The notes: generated by a model not told the origin, from the sequence alone. A stretch of DNA of 64,000 nucleotides from Lysinibacillus fusiformis (GCF_016925635.1 NZ_CP070490.1:4346001-4410000), one strand, 5' to 3'. Positions 28,317-38,621 are shown, counted from the stretch's first letter. Program-made: numbers and translations.

Positions 28317-28630
28317 AGTAATATAAAGTGATAATATAGCTAATGTTATAATCTCAGTTGAGCTAACCCGTTCTAATCTAGGACGGGTAGCTTCAGGAGG
28401 TATTTTGCACTTTTTTAAGTGATATGTTACACAAACAACTTGATGTAGTTTAAGAAAATGCGGAATTACAATGTTAAGAAAAATAATTCTAATGATAAAA
28501 ATCGTAATTCCTCGATACTAAAATGGAATTTGGCAATTTTTATTTTAATTCCATTGTTCCGCCTAGTTAGCTATCCATGTAGTGCAAAAACAGTACCCGA
28601 ATATTGAAGATCGTTATTCATTTAAAACAA

Positions 28631-28680
28631 ACTAAAAAGTCACTTTCCTTGCAGAGAGGAAAGTAACTTTTAGTCTTTTT
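28631..28680 (+). terminator. Intrinsic terminator without an adjacent gene
   Basis: ACTAAAAAGTCACTTTCCT pairs (one mismatch) with AGGAAAGTAACTTTTAGT and is followed by CTTTTT. The sequence between yrzI and here (28320-28630) has no convincing gene. A repeat A fragment (CCCGAATATTGAAGATCGTT) lies at 28597. Confidence 0.65.
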
Positions 28681-28779
28681 CAATGGCCTGATTGTGGGAC
28701 TACTCTATTGTTACTCAATAATTATCAATTAGATATGTATATTGGACATGTCTAGATTAAATACTATTATTTATACGAA

Positions 28780-28950
28780 TAACCTTTTGAGCGATCAATT
28801 ATGAGGAGCATCCGATAACCAGTAAGTTGTGACCAATTTACTTATATTATGTAAACTAAAATTATTTGGCGAGGAGTCGGGCTTGATTGCGTCTACTACC
28901 CATGCCATTGCAATAAACCCGCCTTCTTTGCATGAGGATTTTAAAGCTTC
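28780..28950 (-). pseudogene. Dispersed coding remnant, repeat C copy 2
   Basis: The best preserved copy: the minus strand reads ALKSSCKEGGFIAMAWVVDA, then IKPDSSPNNFSLHNISKLVT and ends SDAPHN-stop without a start. Copies lie at 6903-7097 and 58735-58870. The family is not recognised. Confidence 0.5.
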
Positions 28951-29067
28951 ATAATATTTTAGACAAGTACTTTTATTTAATTAATTTGTAACGAAGATTT
29001 ACAGAACTTTTATAGTATAGCCGTAAATTATCTCTTATATAGTGATCATTCCTATTTCAATTTAATT

Positions 29068-30423
29068 TCATTTTAACCCCTGTGGAAACCTAAATACATT
29101 AAACGGATCATACTTTTGGTTTACTCGTTTTAACCTCTGTGCATTGCCTCCAAAGTATTCCTTATCATAATTTTCAAGCTCATTTATAGGAAAATTCACA
29201 TAAGAACCTTTTGTCATATTTTTAATCATTTCAAAACGCTCACGAACCCACTCCTGATTATCTCTTGCATACTTATCCTCTATCCATACAGACTGGACAC
29301 CCATTATATATTTAGCATCTCTATAGTAAAAAGCCGTTTCTTCTTTATCAATGTTTTTGATTTCTCCTCCTAGTGCATAAAAAGAAATAGCAGCATATAC
29401 AGAACCATCCGGAGGACTTTGGACACTAGTTCCAATATTTTTAAGCTCTTCTACTGTATAGTTTCTTTGTACAAACCTACCAGTGGATTTAAATTTTTCG
29501 AAAGGTGGATAGGTTGCCTCTACCTTTTTCACTGCTTCTAGAAAGGAAGATTCTTCTAAGTTCAATCGAAACCCTTTAATTTCTGCAAAAGGTTGTAAAA
29601 TCTTTTTTGCTAATTTGGCTGGACCATAAAAGAAACCAGTTCCGAAAATTCCTAACCCTTCATTTTCAGCGTTATAAAAGCTTGTAACTAAAGTCATTCG
29701 TTTATCCAATTTAGGCAACCAATTTTGCCAAATATTCATGACATCTATTTGCTTAGCCATTGTTGTATTTACATAATAGAATCTAATGAATGTGACAGAA
29801 CGTTGTGTTGGTTTTGGTAACTGAAAAGTCATGCTAATAACCACTCCAAAGTTACCTCCACCTGCACCTCGACAAGCCCAGAAAAGATCAGCGTTACAAT
29901 TTTTATTTGCCTTAATAATCCTTCCCTCGTAATCTACTAATTCTAGTTCTAGTAAACTATCACACCCCAACCCATAAAGTCGACTGGAGAATCCCCATCC
30001 ACCCCCGAGTGTAAAGCCAGATACTCCGACAGTGGGGCAAGTTCCACCAGGAAAAACATATCCATTGGAGCCAACAAAATCATACACATCTGTGTTTTTT
30101 GCTCCAGCTTCCACCTCTAATATGTGTGTTTTCTTATCTAGTTTCAGCGTATTCAATCTACTAATATCAATTACAAGCACGAAATCACCATTAGAATAGC
30201 CTTCATAATGATGTCCTCCAGACCTAATGCGGATACCCACACAATGTTTACGTGCCCAATGTATGGCATTCACAACATCTTGTCTTCTTTCACAATAGAC
30301 AATGATCAATGGAAACTTTTGATTGGCACGATTCCATTCTTGTCTTGCTTCATTGTAGTTAGGATCTTTTACGGTTACTACTTCACCAGTTAGCCCTTTT
30401 AAGAACAATGAATCTTGCTCCAT
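29068..30423 (-). CDS. FAD-linked oxidase, berberine-bridge enzyme type
   Basis: A 451-residue oxidase with an N-terminal FAD-binding PCMH domain (about 30-205) and a C-terminal BBE domain (YFGGNAQRLKRVNQKYDPFN near the end). Bicovalent flavin attachment is indicated by His in RSGGHHYEGYSNG and Cys in LYGLGCDSLLE. GGTCPTVGVSGFTLGGGWG is the FAD loop. The start at 30423 is preferred because GAGGTGA precedes it. Homologues such as YgaK/YvdP oxidise sugars or alkaloid-like substrates; the substrate here is unknown. Confidence 0.88.
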   Translation of the reverse strand: MEQDSLFLKGLTGEVVTVKDPNYNEARQEWNRANQKFPLIIVYCERRQDVVNAIHWARKHCVGIRIRSGGHHYEGYSNGDFVLVIDISRLNTLKLDKKTHILEVEAGAKNTDVYDFVGSNGYVFPGGTCPTVGVSGFTLGGGWGFSSRLYGLGCDSLLELELVDYEGRIIKANKNCNADLFWACRGAGGGNFGVVISMTFQLPKPTQRSVTFIRFYYVNTTMAKQIDVMNIWQNWLPKLDKRMTLVTSFYNAENEGLGIFGTGFFYGPAKLAKKILQPFAEIKGFRLNLEESSFLEAVKKVEATYPPFEKFKSTGRFVQRNYTVEELKNIGTSVQSPPDGSVYAAISFYALGGEIKNIDKEETAFYYRDAKYIMGVQSVWIEDKYARDNQEWVRERFEMIKNMTKGSYVNFPINELENYDKEYFGGNAQRLKRVNQKYDPFNVFRFPQGLK

Positions 30424-30660
30424 TTCAGTCACCTCTATCAACACAATAATAATTTTTCTACTAGTTTATTCTTTTGGTTGAAAGTGGTTTAGGTTTTAGG
30501 CTGATATAATTGACTACTGTAGCTAAATATAATGAGTTAGTTTAGAGTTAAAAAGCATGCAAAACCATCGGAAGTTTATTGAAAAAGCACGCTAAGCTAA
30601 ATACCTGAATGATTGTCAAACAATTAATCCTAACTCATAAGTGATTTATACAAAATTAAA

Positions 30661-30690
30661 GAGCATCATTCTTATTTGTAAATGATGCTC
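30661..30690 (-). terminator. Terminator after the DUF3021/LytTR pair
   Basis: GAGCATCATT pairs with AATGATGCTC; on the minus strand it is followed by TTTAATTTTG. It lies about 110 bases after the stop at 30797. Confidence 0.65.
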
Positions 30691-30796
30691 CTTTAAAAAA
30701 CGTTCCTACTTATCTTGTAGTTAAACGGTGAAAATATCTGTTACAGCAAAAAACATTTCGGTTACCAGCTCGCACCATCCATCACTATTTTTGGAG

Positions 30797-31234
30797 CTAA
30801 TACTTAGTATCTTTAATCATTGCTTTGAATTTTCTCAATTTATTTTGGGCACGCCGATACATCATATAATCACTTAGGTTTGCTAAACATATAATGCCAA
30901 GCACAATCAATAAGACCGAGATGAATTCTCCCTTTTTCACCATTTCGCTATTTGTGATAATAATTAAAGACATCATAATCACTGTAGTCACAATTAATGC
31001 AATCAAATTGTTTATGAAGAAGTAGGTTCGGGCATTTGCCATGCTAATTGGTAATATTGCTGTTAGCCATTCTGTCACTAAGCCAATAAAGAACCCTACA
31101 CATCCACTGGCTAATATCGCTAAAACTCTATACGAAAATTTTATGTTCGTATTATCAGAAAACTGTAGTATAATTCCAATGAAGAGACCAAGAATAATTG
31201 ACTTTATGATATTTTCTAAATGAATTTTCTCCAT
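30797..31234 (-). CDS. DUF3021-like membrane protein
   Basis: A 145-residue protein with four membrane helices (about 12-30, 38-58, 73-93 and 105-120) and a basic C-terminus. Pairs of a LytTR regulator and a DUF3021 protein are common in Firmicutes, where the membrane protein is thought to restrain the regulator. It follows the LytTR gene by 10 bases. Confidence 0.75.
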   Translation of the reverse strand: MEKIHLENIIKSIILGLFIGIILQFSDNTNIKFSYRVLAILASGCVGFFIGLVTEWLTAILPISMANARTYFFINNLIALIVTTVIMMSLIIITNSEMVKKGEFISVLLIVLGIICLANLSDYMMYRRAQNKLRKFKAMIKDTKY

Positions 31235-31244
31235 AATTGATCTC

Positions 31245-31784
31245 CTATATTTTTAACGTACTTCTAAGCTTTTTTGAGAACATTTTCGATACTTCCAGTT
31301 CAGTGTGATTTTCCATTCTCAATACATATCTGGAGTTAAACCAGGGGATAATTTCTTTCACATGCAGCAAATTAACGAGTTGTGATTTATTAATTCGTAT
31401 AAATCCTTTTATACCCCACACGTTTTCATAATATTGTAAGGTTTCTTTTATACTGTACCGATTAAACTCAGTAAATGCCGTAATACCATTGGGACCTGCT
31501 TCTAGATAAAAAACATCTATAGGTTCTATTACTTCAAATTTATTATCTCTAAAACCTACAATAGTATTTATAAAATGCAGGTCTTCTCGAATGCCCGTAG
31601 TTAATAGTTTTATCACATTCATGTAATCAATGCCATCAAATACGACACTCAACTTTCCGTCTGGTATGTCATATCCTTTTTCTACGAGTACTAAACTACT
31701 ATCTGGCTTGATTTCAATTTGGTACTTGGATAGTTCTTTTTTTAATTTTTCATAAACTTTATTTGAACACAATAATTGAACCAT
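31245..31784 (-). CDS. LytTR-domain transcriptional regulator
   Basis: A 179-residue protein; the C-terminal LytTR DNA-binding domain covers about residues 78-179 (EPIDVFYLEAGPNGITAFTE, FIRINKSQLVNLLHVKEIIP). The N-terminal 70 residues are not a receiver domain. It should act with the adjacent DUF3021 protein; the beta-lactamase-like gene just upstream on the same strand may be in the same transcript. Confidence 0.85.
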   Translation of the reverse strand: MVQLLCSNKVYEKLKKELSKYQIEIKPDSSLVLVEKGYDIPDGKLSVVFDGIDYMNVIKLLTTGIREDLHFINTIVGFRDNKFEVIEPIDVFYLEAGPNGITAFTEFNRYSIKETLQYYENVWGIKGFIRINKSQLVNLLHVKEIIPWFNSRYVLRMENHTELEVSKMFSKKLRSTLKI

Positions 31785-31816
31785 CGTATGTCTCCTAATA
31801 ACAACTTAAGACGTAT

Positions 31817-33004
31817 TTAATCTATATTCATTCTATCGTAAATCATTCTTATTTTAACTAATTCTTCTAAGCCTTTTTCTCCATAATCAAGTGATCCAAA
31901 ATTAGCTATAAAATAAGTATCCTTTTCTTTATCATATAACATATAAGTTCCTGTAGCTCCTACACCGCCATAAACATCTGTCATTGAGCTTAATTTTAAC
32001 AGTAAAGATAACTCGCTAAAATCAAAATACATCATACCCATTCCATAATAAATACCCTTTGTATAGATGTTTGAAAAGTCAGTCATTTGACTATAAACAT
32101 CATCAGAAAGAATGGTTCCATTTTCTAATGCCATCATGAATGTTAAGAGGTCATTCATAGTGGTAACCACACCGCCTCCTGCCCAGTCTATGGATAAAGC
32201 GTTTTTGTTGCTAAAGTCAATTTCATTCATATAAATTCCAATGATATCAGTAGGCTTATCATTATAGAACATGAAGTAACTCTCAGTCATGCCCAATGGC
32301 TGAAATATCCTATCTTCTAAGATTGCTGAGTAAGGTTTTTCCTCGATAGCTTCTAGAATAAATCCAAGTAAGATATATCCTGTATCTGAATAATAAAATT
32401 GTTGTCCTGGCTTCCCCACTGGAATCTGGTTTTCTCTAGTAAATGCAATCAATTCTTCTGGTGTAAATAAAAGATCTGGATTGGATGAAATGATTTCCAG
32501 CATAGGCTTCCCGCTTTTTACTGGACCTTCAAAATAATCGCCAATTCCTGATGTATGACTAAGTAAATGTTTCAATGTTACCTGATCACTATAATCCGTG
32601 CCATCTACGACAAATAATCCCTTAAGAATATCATCATCTAGCCAAGAACTGATTTTATCGTTTAAGTTGATTTTACCCTCGTCAGCTAATATGCCAAACA
32701 CTGTAGCACATATGGTTTTTCCAATACTGGCTGAATGATAAGGACTATCGATTTGCACAGGTAGTTCCGAATATTGATTTTTAGTTCCTACTGCAAACTG
32801 TTCGAAATAACCTGTCTTGTTGGAGTAAATTGTTAATAATGCACTAGACAATGTTTCATCTTTTTCAACTATTTTTGTTAAACGTGTTTTAATTTCTTCA
32901 GAAACTGCCGCTTTTGATATTGGCCTATTTATAATGACAAATACGCAAAATACAATTCCGACAACAATGATTATGCCAAACAATGATCTTTTTACATTTA
33001 TCAT
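31817..33004 (-). CDS. Membrane-anchored serine hydrolase, beta-lactamase-like
   Basis: About 395 residues. One N-terminal membrane segment (IIIVVGIVFCVFVII) anchors an external domain. The class C-type motifs are SxxK in SASIGKTIC (about residue 91), the Tyr motif YYSDTGY (about residue 200) and a degenerate third box GGVGATGTY. The ATG at 33004 has AGGGATGGG ahead of it; an upstream ATG (33025) lacks one. It may be a carboxypeptidase or esterase rather than a beta-lactamase. Downstream lie LytTR and DUF3021. Confidence 0.8.
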   Translation of the reverse strand: MINVKRSLFGIIIVVGIVFCVFVIINRPISKAAVSEEIKTRLTKIVEKDETLSSALLTIYSNKTGYFEQFAVGTKNQYSELPVQIDSPYHSASIGKTICATVFGILADEGKINLNDKISSWLDDDILKGLFVVDGTDYSDQVTLKHLLSHTSGIGDYFEGPVKSGKPMLEIISSNPDLLFTPEELIAFTRENQIPVGKPGQQFYYSDTGYILLGFILEAIEEKPYSAILEDRIFQPLGMTESYFMFYNDKPTDIIGIYMNEIDFSNKNALSIDWAGGGVVTTMNDLLTFMMALENGTILSDDVYSQMTDFSNIYTKGIYYGMGMMYFDFSELSLLLKLSSMTDVYGGVGATGTYMLYDKEKDTYFIANFGSLDYGEKGLEELVKIRMIYDRMNID

Positions 33005-33477
33005 ATTGCCCATCCCTCGCTTCATTTACTTTTCATACTTCAATTTAATCGATGGTTTATGATTTAGAAATGTATTTTGTCTAAGTTGGCAAAAATAAAG
33101 GGTAAGAAGTTTTTTTTCGTCTATCAATGTGTAGAAAACTCCGCTTATAACCTTTACATAAGCATCTACCCTCTCTTAGAACAAAACTACAAAATTGAGT
33201 TAGAACACGCCTATTTACTTTAGATGAAACGTTTTTTCAATTTATGTCTATTTTTACTGGTATACAATATTCAGGACAATCTCACTTTTACAAAATCTAA
33301 AAAGGGATTAGCGACTATATAATAGTTAATATTTAGTTTATCTAAAAGTACTATTTCCCTTAAAATAATATATTTCTTTTATTTAAACATAAATTCTCCT
33401 CAAAAATATCATCTATATTTCACATTTCAAATGTATAGTATTCATGTAAGTGAAATTATCTATTTTTAGGAGGCTTT

Positions 33478-34827
33478 ATGAAGAACTTATACAATCGATT
33501 TTGGCGATGGCATTTTTTTGCTGGATTATTTATTACTCCCCTCTTGCTTACTTTAACAATCAGTGGAATAGGCTACTTATTCTACACAGATGTAGAGAAC
33601 AAGCTCTATTCTGATGCTTTCTTTGGTGATAGTAAAGAAACAACAAGCATTACTATTGATGAAGGAATTGAGCAAGCAAAGGCAAAATTTAGTGACTATA
33701 CTGTTAGTAAAGTAATTGTTTTAAACGAACCTTATAATACGCGCTTAACACTGACCAACAGTGAAGGCGAACAAAAGTATGTCTTTTTAGATGATAATTA
33801 TCAGGTAGTCGATAGTCAGGATGCAAATTACACATTTTCAAATATTATGCGAAATCTCCATAGCTCTCTATTTATAGGTGGGACATTCGTAAACTACTTA
33901 GTAGAACTAGCTGCATGCTGGGCTATCTTCTTATTACTCTCAGGTTTATACATGACATTTAGAAAGAAAATATGGAAGAAAGCGCAAACAGAAACATCTC
34001 GTATTCGGTCACGTAGATGGCACAGTATCCTCGGTGTGATTATTACCATACCTATGATTGCAATTATTTTCACAGGATTGCCATGGTCAGCATTTATGGG
34101 GAATTTTATTTATACAGCAGCACAACAAAATCCGTCCATTGGGATTCCAGAATTGCAACAAAATCCACCAACATCTGATATTAATGAAATTCCATGGGCT
34201 ACTCGCAAAAATGAAACGCCAACTTCTACTACCCAAGATCATTCAGGTCATGGAGGAGCTCATGGTGTTGTTGATTATTCAAATGAATATGCGATGTCAG
34301 TCGGCGATTTGATGAAGCATGTGGAAAGTGAAAATATTTCTAAACCATACTCTATTATTTTACCTAGTTCGGAAGAAGGCGTTTTTACTGTTGCTAAGGG
34401 GTCAAACACAGGTATAACAGGACTGGATGTAAATCCAAATGAAGAAATAACTAATTATTTTGACCAATACACTGGCTCACTTATCTCATCAGTCGGATAC
34501 GATGAATATGGTATTTTAGGAAAATGGTTTACATGGGGTATCCCACTTCATGAAGGGCATCTATTTGGTTGGCCAAATAAAATAATCAATCTATTGATTT
34601 GTCTTGCGTTTTTATATTTAATTTATCTTGGCTTTAAAACATGGTTATTACGTAGACAAAAAGGGATGATTTCTGCACCACCTATGCCAAAAGAAATATC
34701 TATTCCATTTTGTATTTTCATGATTTTGCTAGGCATTATTATGCCACTCTTCGGTATTTCTCTTATTTTAGTTGTCATAATCGAAATTTTTGTTTTGATT
34801 ATTAAGAAGAATAAAACAGCTATTTGA
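33478..34827 (+). CDS. PepSY-associated transmembrane protein
   Basis: A 449-residue membrane protein with four or more helices. N-terminal FWRWHFFAGLFITPLLLTLT is typical of PepSY_TM proteins (PiuB/siderophore-linked reductases). PepSY-like extracytoplasmic segments follow; conserved histidines lie in RNLHSSLFIG, RRWHSILGV and HEGHLFGWP. A His-rich insert HSGHGGAHG near residue 257 may bind metal. AGGAGG precedes the ATG. It converges on the nos-type operon. The gap 33026-33477 holds only its promoter region, in which I see no clear site. Confidence 0.82.
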   Translation: MKNLYNRFWRWHFFAGLFITPLLLTLTISGIGYLFYTDVENKLYSDAFFGDSKETTSITIDEGIEQAKAKFSDYTVSKVIVLNEPYNTRLTLTNSEGEQKYVFLDDNYQVVDSQDANYTFSNIMRNLHSSLFIGGTFVNYLVELAACWAIFLLLSGLYMTFRKKIWKKAQTETSRIRSRRWHSILGVIITIPMIAIIFTGLPWSAFMGNFIYTAAQQNPSIGIPELQQNPPTSDINEIPWATRKNETPTSTTQDHSGHGGAHGVVDYSNEYAMSVGDLMKHVESENISKPYSIILPSSEEGVFTVAKGSNTGITGLDVNPNEEITNYFDQYTGSLISSVGYDEYGILGKWFTWGIPLHEGHLFGWPNKIINLLICLAFLYLIYLGFKTWLLRRQKGMISAPPMPKEISIPFCIFMILLGIIMPLFGISLILVVIIEIFVLIIKKNKTAI

Positions 34828-34846
34828 AGAAGTAATTACTATTAAG

Positions 34847-34879
34847 AAACAGGTGCTAAAACACAATTAGCACCTGTTT
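34847..34879. terminator. Bidirectional terminator between PepSY gene and tlpA
   Basis: AAACAGGTGCTAA pairs perfectly with TTAGCACCTGTTT across an 7-base loop. It ends both converging operons. Confidence 0.85.
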
Positions 34880-34887
34880 CTATGGTA

Positions 34888-35433
34888 TTATAGTTCACTA
34901 ATAATATTGTCTATATATTGCTCATCTATAGGTCCATAAACTTCATGAACAATCTCTCCATTTGCGCTTAGAAATATTGTAGTTGGTATTGTAAAACCAC
35001 CGAATCGCTTTCGGATATCCCCAGTTTCATCCAATAAAATAGGTAAATCCCATCCCTTTTTAGTAGCATATTTAGTTACCGTTTCTATACTTGCTTCGGT
35101 ATCAGTTGCATTGACTGTGACAATCTGTACATCTTTTTTTGTGTCATAATAGTTTTGCAATCGTGGCATTTCCTCATTACAAGGTCCACACCAGGTTGCC
35201 CAAAATACAAGGACAACTGGTTTGCCTAAATAATTGTATAATGTTTTTTGGTTGCCTGAGACATTTGGCAATTCAAAGTTCCGCACTGCCCTATCTGAAA
35301 GTTTTATATCTGTTGATTTAACTGTGCTATCTATTATCTCTTTAGAAGTTTCTGCTTTATCTGAAGGTAAATAGTTAATAAAGACAATACCAATTAAAAT
35401 TAAAATAACACATGCTGAAAGCCAATTCTTCAT
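34888..35433 (-). CDS. TlpA/ResA-like thiol-disulfide protein
   Basis: A 181-residue membrane-anchored thioredoxin-like protein; the start at 35433 has GGGGAGG and overlaps the end of nosF by 4 bases. The anchor is WLSACVILILIGIVFI, the active site WATWCGPCNEEMP (about residue 81), with the cis-Pro region FTIPTTIFLS. It is the last gene of the nos-type operon. It may reduce apocytochrome cysteines or the Cys-x-x-Cys of the two NosL proteins outside the membrane. Confidence 0.85.
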   Translation of the reverse strand: MKNWLSACVILILIGIVFINYLPSDKAETSKEIIDSTVKSTDIKLSDRAVRNFELPNVSGNQKTLYNYLGKPVVLVFWATWCGPCNEEMPRLQNYYDTKKDVQIVTVNATDTEASIETVTKYATKKGWDLPILLDETGDIRKRFGGFTIPTTIFLSANGEIVHEVYGPIDEQYIDNIISEL

Positions 35434-36116
35434 GACAAATCCTCCCCTAAATACAATTTCAACCATAGGGATTCTAAAGATTCTTCAGCATATTGTCTTT
35501 TTAAACTCGAAATATTACCAGAAGCAAGAATTTTACCTTTATGAATGAAAATTACTTCATCTGCAATTTCCTCCACTGTTGATAGTAAGTGAGTAGAGTA
35601 CAAGATCAATTGACCTTTATCTCTTTCCTCCTTTAAAATTGATTTCACTCTGTTGATCCAATATGGATCTAGACCATTGGTAGGTTCATCTAAAATATAC
35701 ACATCACATTCGCCTAACAGGCTTTGGGCAAAGTTTAAACGTTGTCTCATTCCTTTTGAAAGCTCACTAACAAAACTATTTTTATGCTCGAATAGATCAA
35801 CTAACTGTAAAATATTATCCTGACTCCTACTAGTAATCCCCTTTAGCTTACCTAAAAGCTCAATAATTTCTTTCACTTTGAGTGTAGTTGGAAAGTTTAA
35901 ATCATCAGGCATATATCGTACTCTTCCTTTGGGAATGCCAGTTATAGTCCCTTTATCTAAGGGTAATTGTCCCATAATCAGTTTCATTAATGTACTTTTT
36001 CCAGCACCATTCTCCCCCACTAAAGCTACAATTTTCCCACTTGTAAGTTGATAGGTAACTGGACCAATTTGTTGTCCTTTACGATATGTAATCACAACCT
36101 CTTGTAGCTCTATCAT
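35430..36116 (-). CDS. nosF: ABC transporter ATPase, NosF type
   Basis: A 228-residue ATPase: Walker A GENGAGKST (about residue 34), signature LSKGMRQRL, Walker B VYILDEPTNG and the switch His in YSTHLLST. It overlaps nosY by 4 bases. NosF with NosY and NosD forms the machine that matures nitrous oxide reductase by supplying sulfur or copper-related factors. Here no nosZ is present in the window. Confidence 0.85.
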   Translation of the reverse strand: MIELQEVVITYRKGQQIGPVTYQLTSGKIVALVGENGAGKSTLMKLIMGQLPLDKGTITGIPKGRVRYMPDDLNFPTTLKVKEIIELLGKLKGITSRSQDNILQLVDLFEHKNSFVSELSKGMRQRLNFAQSLLGECDVYILDEPTNGLDPYWINRVKSILKEERDKGQLILYSTHLLSTVEEIADEVIFIHKGKILASGNISSLKRQYAEESLESLWLKLYLGEDLS

Positions 36117-36910
36117 CTATAGCTCTCCTTACGTTTCAACTTAAAATAAGCAAGACAAAGAGGAATCAACCACCATAATATGGTTATACCTATTATCAAG
36201 CCAATCCCTAGACTAGTTTCGTAAAACTGTGATAAATAATAAAACGACTTCCCTAAAATACCTGTTTGTTCTATTTGAATTAAATAGATATATCGGAGCC
36301 ACTCAATAATATTAATATGGACATGTGTATAGATTATTTTTTCATAGACGTGTTTTGGAATAATGGTTCCAATTGCCATTACTACATAATTACTCAATAA
36401 TGTAAAAACTGCCCATAGCCCTAGACTAAAACCTAATGCCTGTAATCGATGTATGGAAAAAGCGCCAATCATTACACTTATAGCACTAAAAACAACGATA
36501 ATAACTGTTGTTAATACAATAAACTGACTATCTATATGAACGCCACCAAAGAAAGCTCCTACAATTAAAATAACTGCTTCTGTAGTTGCTAAAGCGAATA
36601 AAAAAATGGATACTAATGCGACATATTTTGCCCCTAAATAATGTGCGATACTAACGGGATATGATCGAATTAATTGATACCATCCTGATTCTATATCAGC
36701 AGCTATACTCATTGCCCCTATTGTCAAAATAAATAAAGGAAACAAAAAAAGTAATAAATTTAAGAGAGAGGCTTGAAAGCGATCGAAGCCACCTGCATCC
36801 GTGTTTAATTGTTGCAACATCAAAATAGCAACAAATAATACAATAAAAATACCAAGCAACATGTAAATCCACTTACTCCGGAAAAGCTGCTTTATTTCCG
36901 ATTTAATCAA
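36113..36910 (-). CDS. nosY: ABC-2 type permease, NosY type
   Basis: A 265-residue permease with six hydrophobic helices and the ABC-2/NosY pattern (AADIESGWYQLIRSYPVSIA, about residue 70). Start overlaps the nosL stop by 4 bases, and its stop overlaps nosF. It should work with NosF and the outward NosD. Confidence 0.82.
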   Translation of the reverse strand: MIKSEIKQLFRSKWIYMLLGIFIVLFVAILMLQQLNTDAGGFDRFQASLLNLLLFLFPLFILTIGAMSIAADIESGWYQLIRSYPVSIAHYLGAKYVALVSIFLFALATTEAVILIVGAFFGGVHIDSQFIVLTTVIIVVFSAISVMIGAFSIHRLQALGFSLGLWAVFTLLSNYVVMAIGTIIPKHVYEKIIYTHVHINIIEWLRYIYLIQIEQTGILGKSFYYLSQFYETSLGIGLIIGITILWWLIPLCLAYFKLKRKESYR

Positions 36911-37359
36911 TGTTCATGCACACCCCAATTAAATGACGTTACTAATTCTTCGTATCCAAGTGGCTTACCAGCACCATTTTCTTGCTCATAAATTGCTGCG
37001 TCCCCAATTGACGCAAAGGCAAGTACACCATAATTCATGGGTGTCCAATAATCCTCGTTATATAAATAAGCAGCCGTCTTCACATCTATCCATTCTTGCT
37101 TATCATTTGATTTGATATAAGCTGCGGCTACTTCTTGCTCTGGACTTTTTAAATATTCAATTAAACAACCTAAATCATCAAATACTAGATAATCATTATT
37201 TTTGAAAATTACTTGCCCTGCATAATCAGGATGCGTGATACCCATGTTACACACAATACAAATATCCGTCTCAGGATCAATATCCCGAGGTTCTATTGTC
37301 TTCTCCGAACAACCCATCAAAAAAAGTCCTATTACTACTAATAAAATGATCTTTTTCAT
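36907..37359 (-). CDS. nosL: NosL-type copper-binding lipoprotein
   Basis: A 150-residue lipoprotein (start 37359; lipobox LFLMGC). The NosL copper motif is CIVCNMGI (about residue 38), and the later VFDDLGCLIEYL and MNYGVLAFAS segments are conserved with the second NosL protein in this operon. It should carry Cu(I) outside the membrane. It overlaps nosD by 4 bases and nosY by 4 bases. Confidence 0.86.
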   Translation of the reverse strand: MKKIILLVVIGLFLMGCSEKTIEPRDIDPETDICIVCNMGITHPDYAGQVIFKNNDYLVFDDLGCLIEYLKSPEQEVAAAYIKSNDKQEWIDVKTAAYLYNEDYWTPMNYGVLAFASIGDAAIYEQENGAGKPLGYEELVTSFNWGVHEH

Positions 37360-38621
37360 TTCAATTTCCTCCAACTAAAAACTAGTACAATCAGTAAAGC
37401 AACGCCAATGCTAAAATGTTTTCCTGAAAAGGATAATTGCCAAGGCTGACCCTCACGAACAATGGGTTGCGCATCCATTAGAGCATTTGGTTCTGATATT
37501 TTGTTATCCATCTTTTCTAATAATCCTGTGGCTGTACTTCCAATAAAATATTGATAATATTCATTTTTTAATACCCATTTACCGAAAGTAGACGTTGCAA
37601 TGTAAACACTATCGCCATAGCCATCCTCATCGAAGTCTTCCCCTTCGTAATCATCATAAACATTCGCTCTAAGTGTTATGCCTTGGGAACCACTTGAAGC
37701 AACGAGCACATTTCCATAAAGTTGATTGTTTGTAACAAGGACATCTTTTGGCTGAATATTTTTAAATACTAATAAATTACTAGCAAATATATTACTGGAC
37801 ATATCTACCGTATCTGCCTGCTGTAATTGAACTGCTATAGAATTTTCACGAATGATATTATGGACCACATTTACTTTTGAAGTTTGATAAAGTGTAATGC
37901 CAGAACTATTTAAAGCATTTTGATGTTTAATTGTGTTCTCTTCTATATCTACATTATTTGCCATCATGGACATTACCCCTGTTATATGATCGGAGTAGTT
38001 ATTATGAAGCAATTTCATATCGCTACCATACATGATATGAGTCCCGTAACGTCCATACGTAATCGTGTTTTTTTCGATTGTAACTTGTCTGCTATTCTCT
38101 AAGTAAATCCCATCTTGTGTTTGTGTAATAGTACTATTTTTAATATGAATACCTTTAGAGTTATAAAGAGAAATACCATGGCTTTTTTCTGAATAATGAC
38201 CAGATTTACCAATAACGTCTACTTCAGCAATTTCACTATTTTCTACACCATCGAAGTAAATAGGAAACCTTTTTGTTTGAAAAGAATTTTGGGTGATTTT
38301 TATGTTTTTAACTTTTTTTGCAACAATGCCTTGCTCTCCAAGAAATTGAATGCCACTAATCTCTACATCATCAGCTTTAATTTCTATTTTTCCAGTGAAT
38401 TTAACACCTTTGTTTCCGTTTATTTTAATAGGTTCTTTTATTAATAAATTTTCTGAATATAGTCCTGGTTCTAGCTCTAAAATCTCACCCGATGAGAGAC
38501 TATCAATCTGCTGTTGTACGCTCTGAGCATATGCAGGTGTTGAAAATCCAACTATGCAGAAAAAAAGGGCAAGTAAACTGCCCTTTTTCATATTAGTGAC
38601 TATGTGTTTCTTCAGTTCCAT
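37356..38621 (-). CDS. nosD: NosD-type beta-helix protein
   Basis: About 421 residues. A signal peptide (LLALFFCIVGFSTPAYAQ) is followed by a right-handed parallel beta-helix of repeated parts such as NSTITQTQDGIYLENSRQVT and HNNYSDHITGVMSMMANNVD, and by a C-terminal membrane helix. The start at 38621 (TGAGGA ahead) overlaps the upstream NosL gene; ATG at 38591 is also possible. NosD works with NosFY in cofactor assembly of copper enzymes. Confidence 0.85.
   Translation of the reverse strand: MELKKHIVTNMKKGSLLALFFCIVGFSTPAYAQSVQQQIDSLSSGEILELEPGLYSENLLIKEPIKINGNKGVKFTGKIEIKADDVEISGIQFLGEQGIVAKKVKNIKITQNSFQTKRFPIYFDGVENSEIAEVDVIGKSGHYSEKSHGISLYNSKGIHIKNSTITQTQDGIYLENSRQVTIEKNTITYGRYGTHIMYGSDMKLLHNNYSDHITGVMSMMANNVDIEENTIKHQNALNSSGITLYQTSKVNVVHNIIRENSIAVQLQQADTVDMSSNIFASNLLVFKNIQPKDVLVTNNQLYGNVLVASSGSQGITLRANVYDDYEGEDFDEDGYGDSVYIATSTFGKWVLKNEYYQYFIGSTATGLLEKMDNKISEPNALMDAQPIVREGQPWQLSFSGKHFSIGVALLIVLVFSWRKLK

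Noticed and set aside
33478-34827. PepSY membrane protein as a NosR or other electron donor to NosZ
   Set aside because: It has no flavin or FeS motifs of NosR and is transcribed convergently to the nos-type operon; kept only as a PepSY protein.
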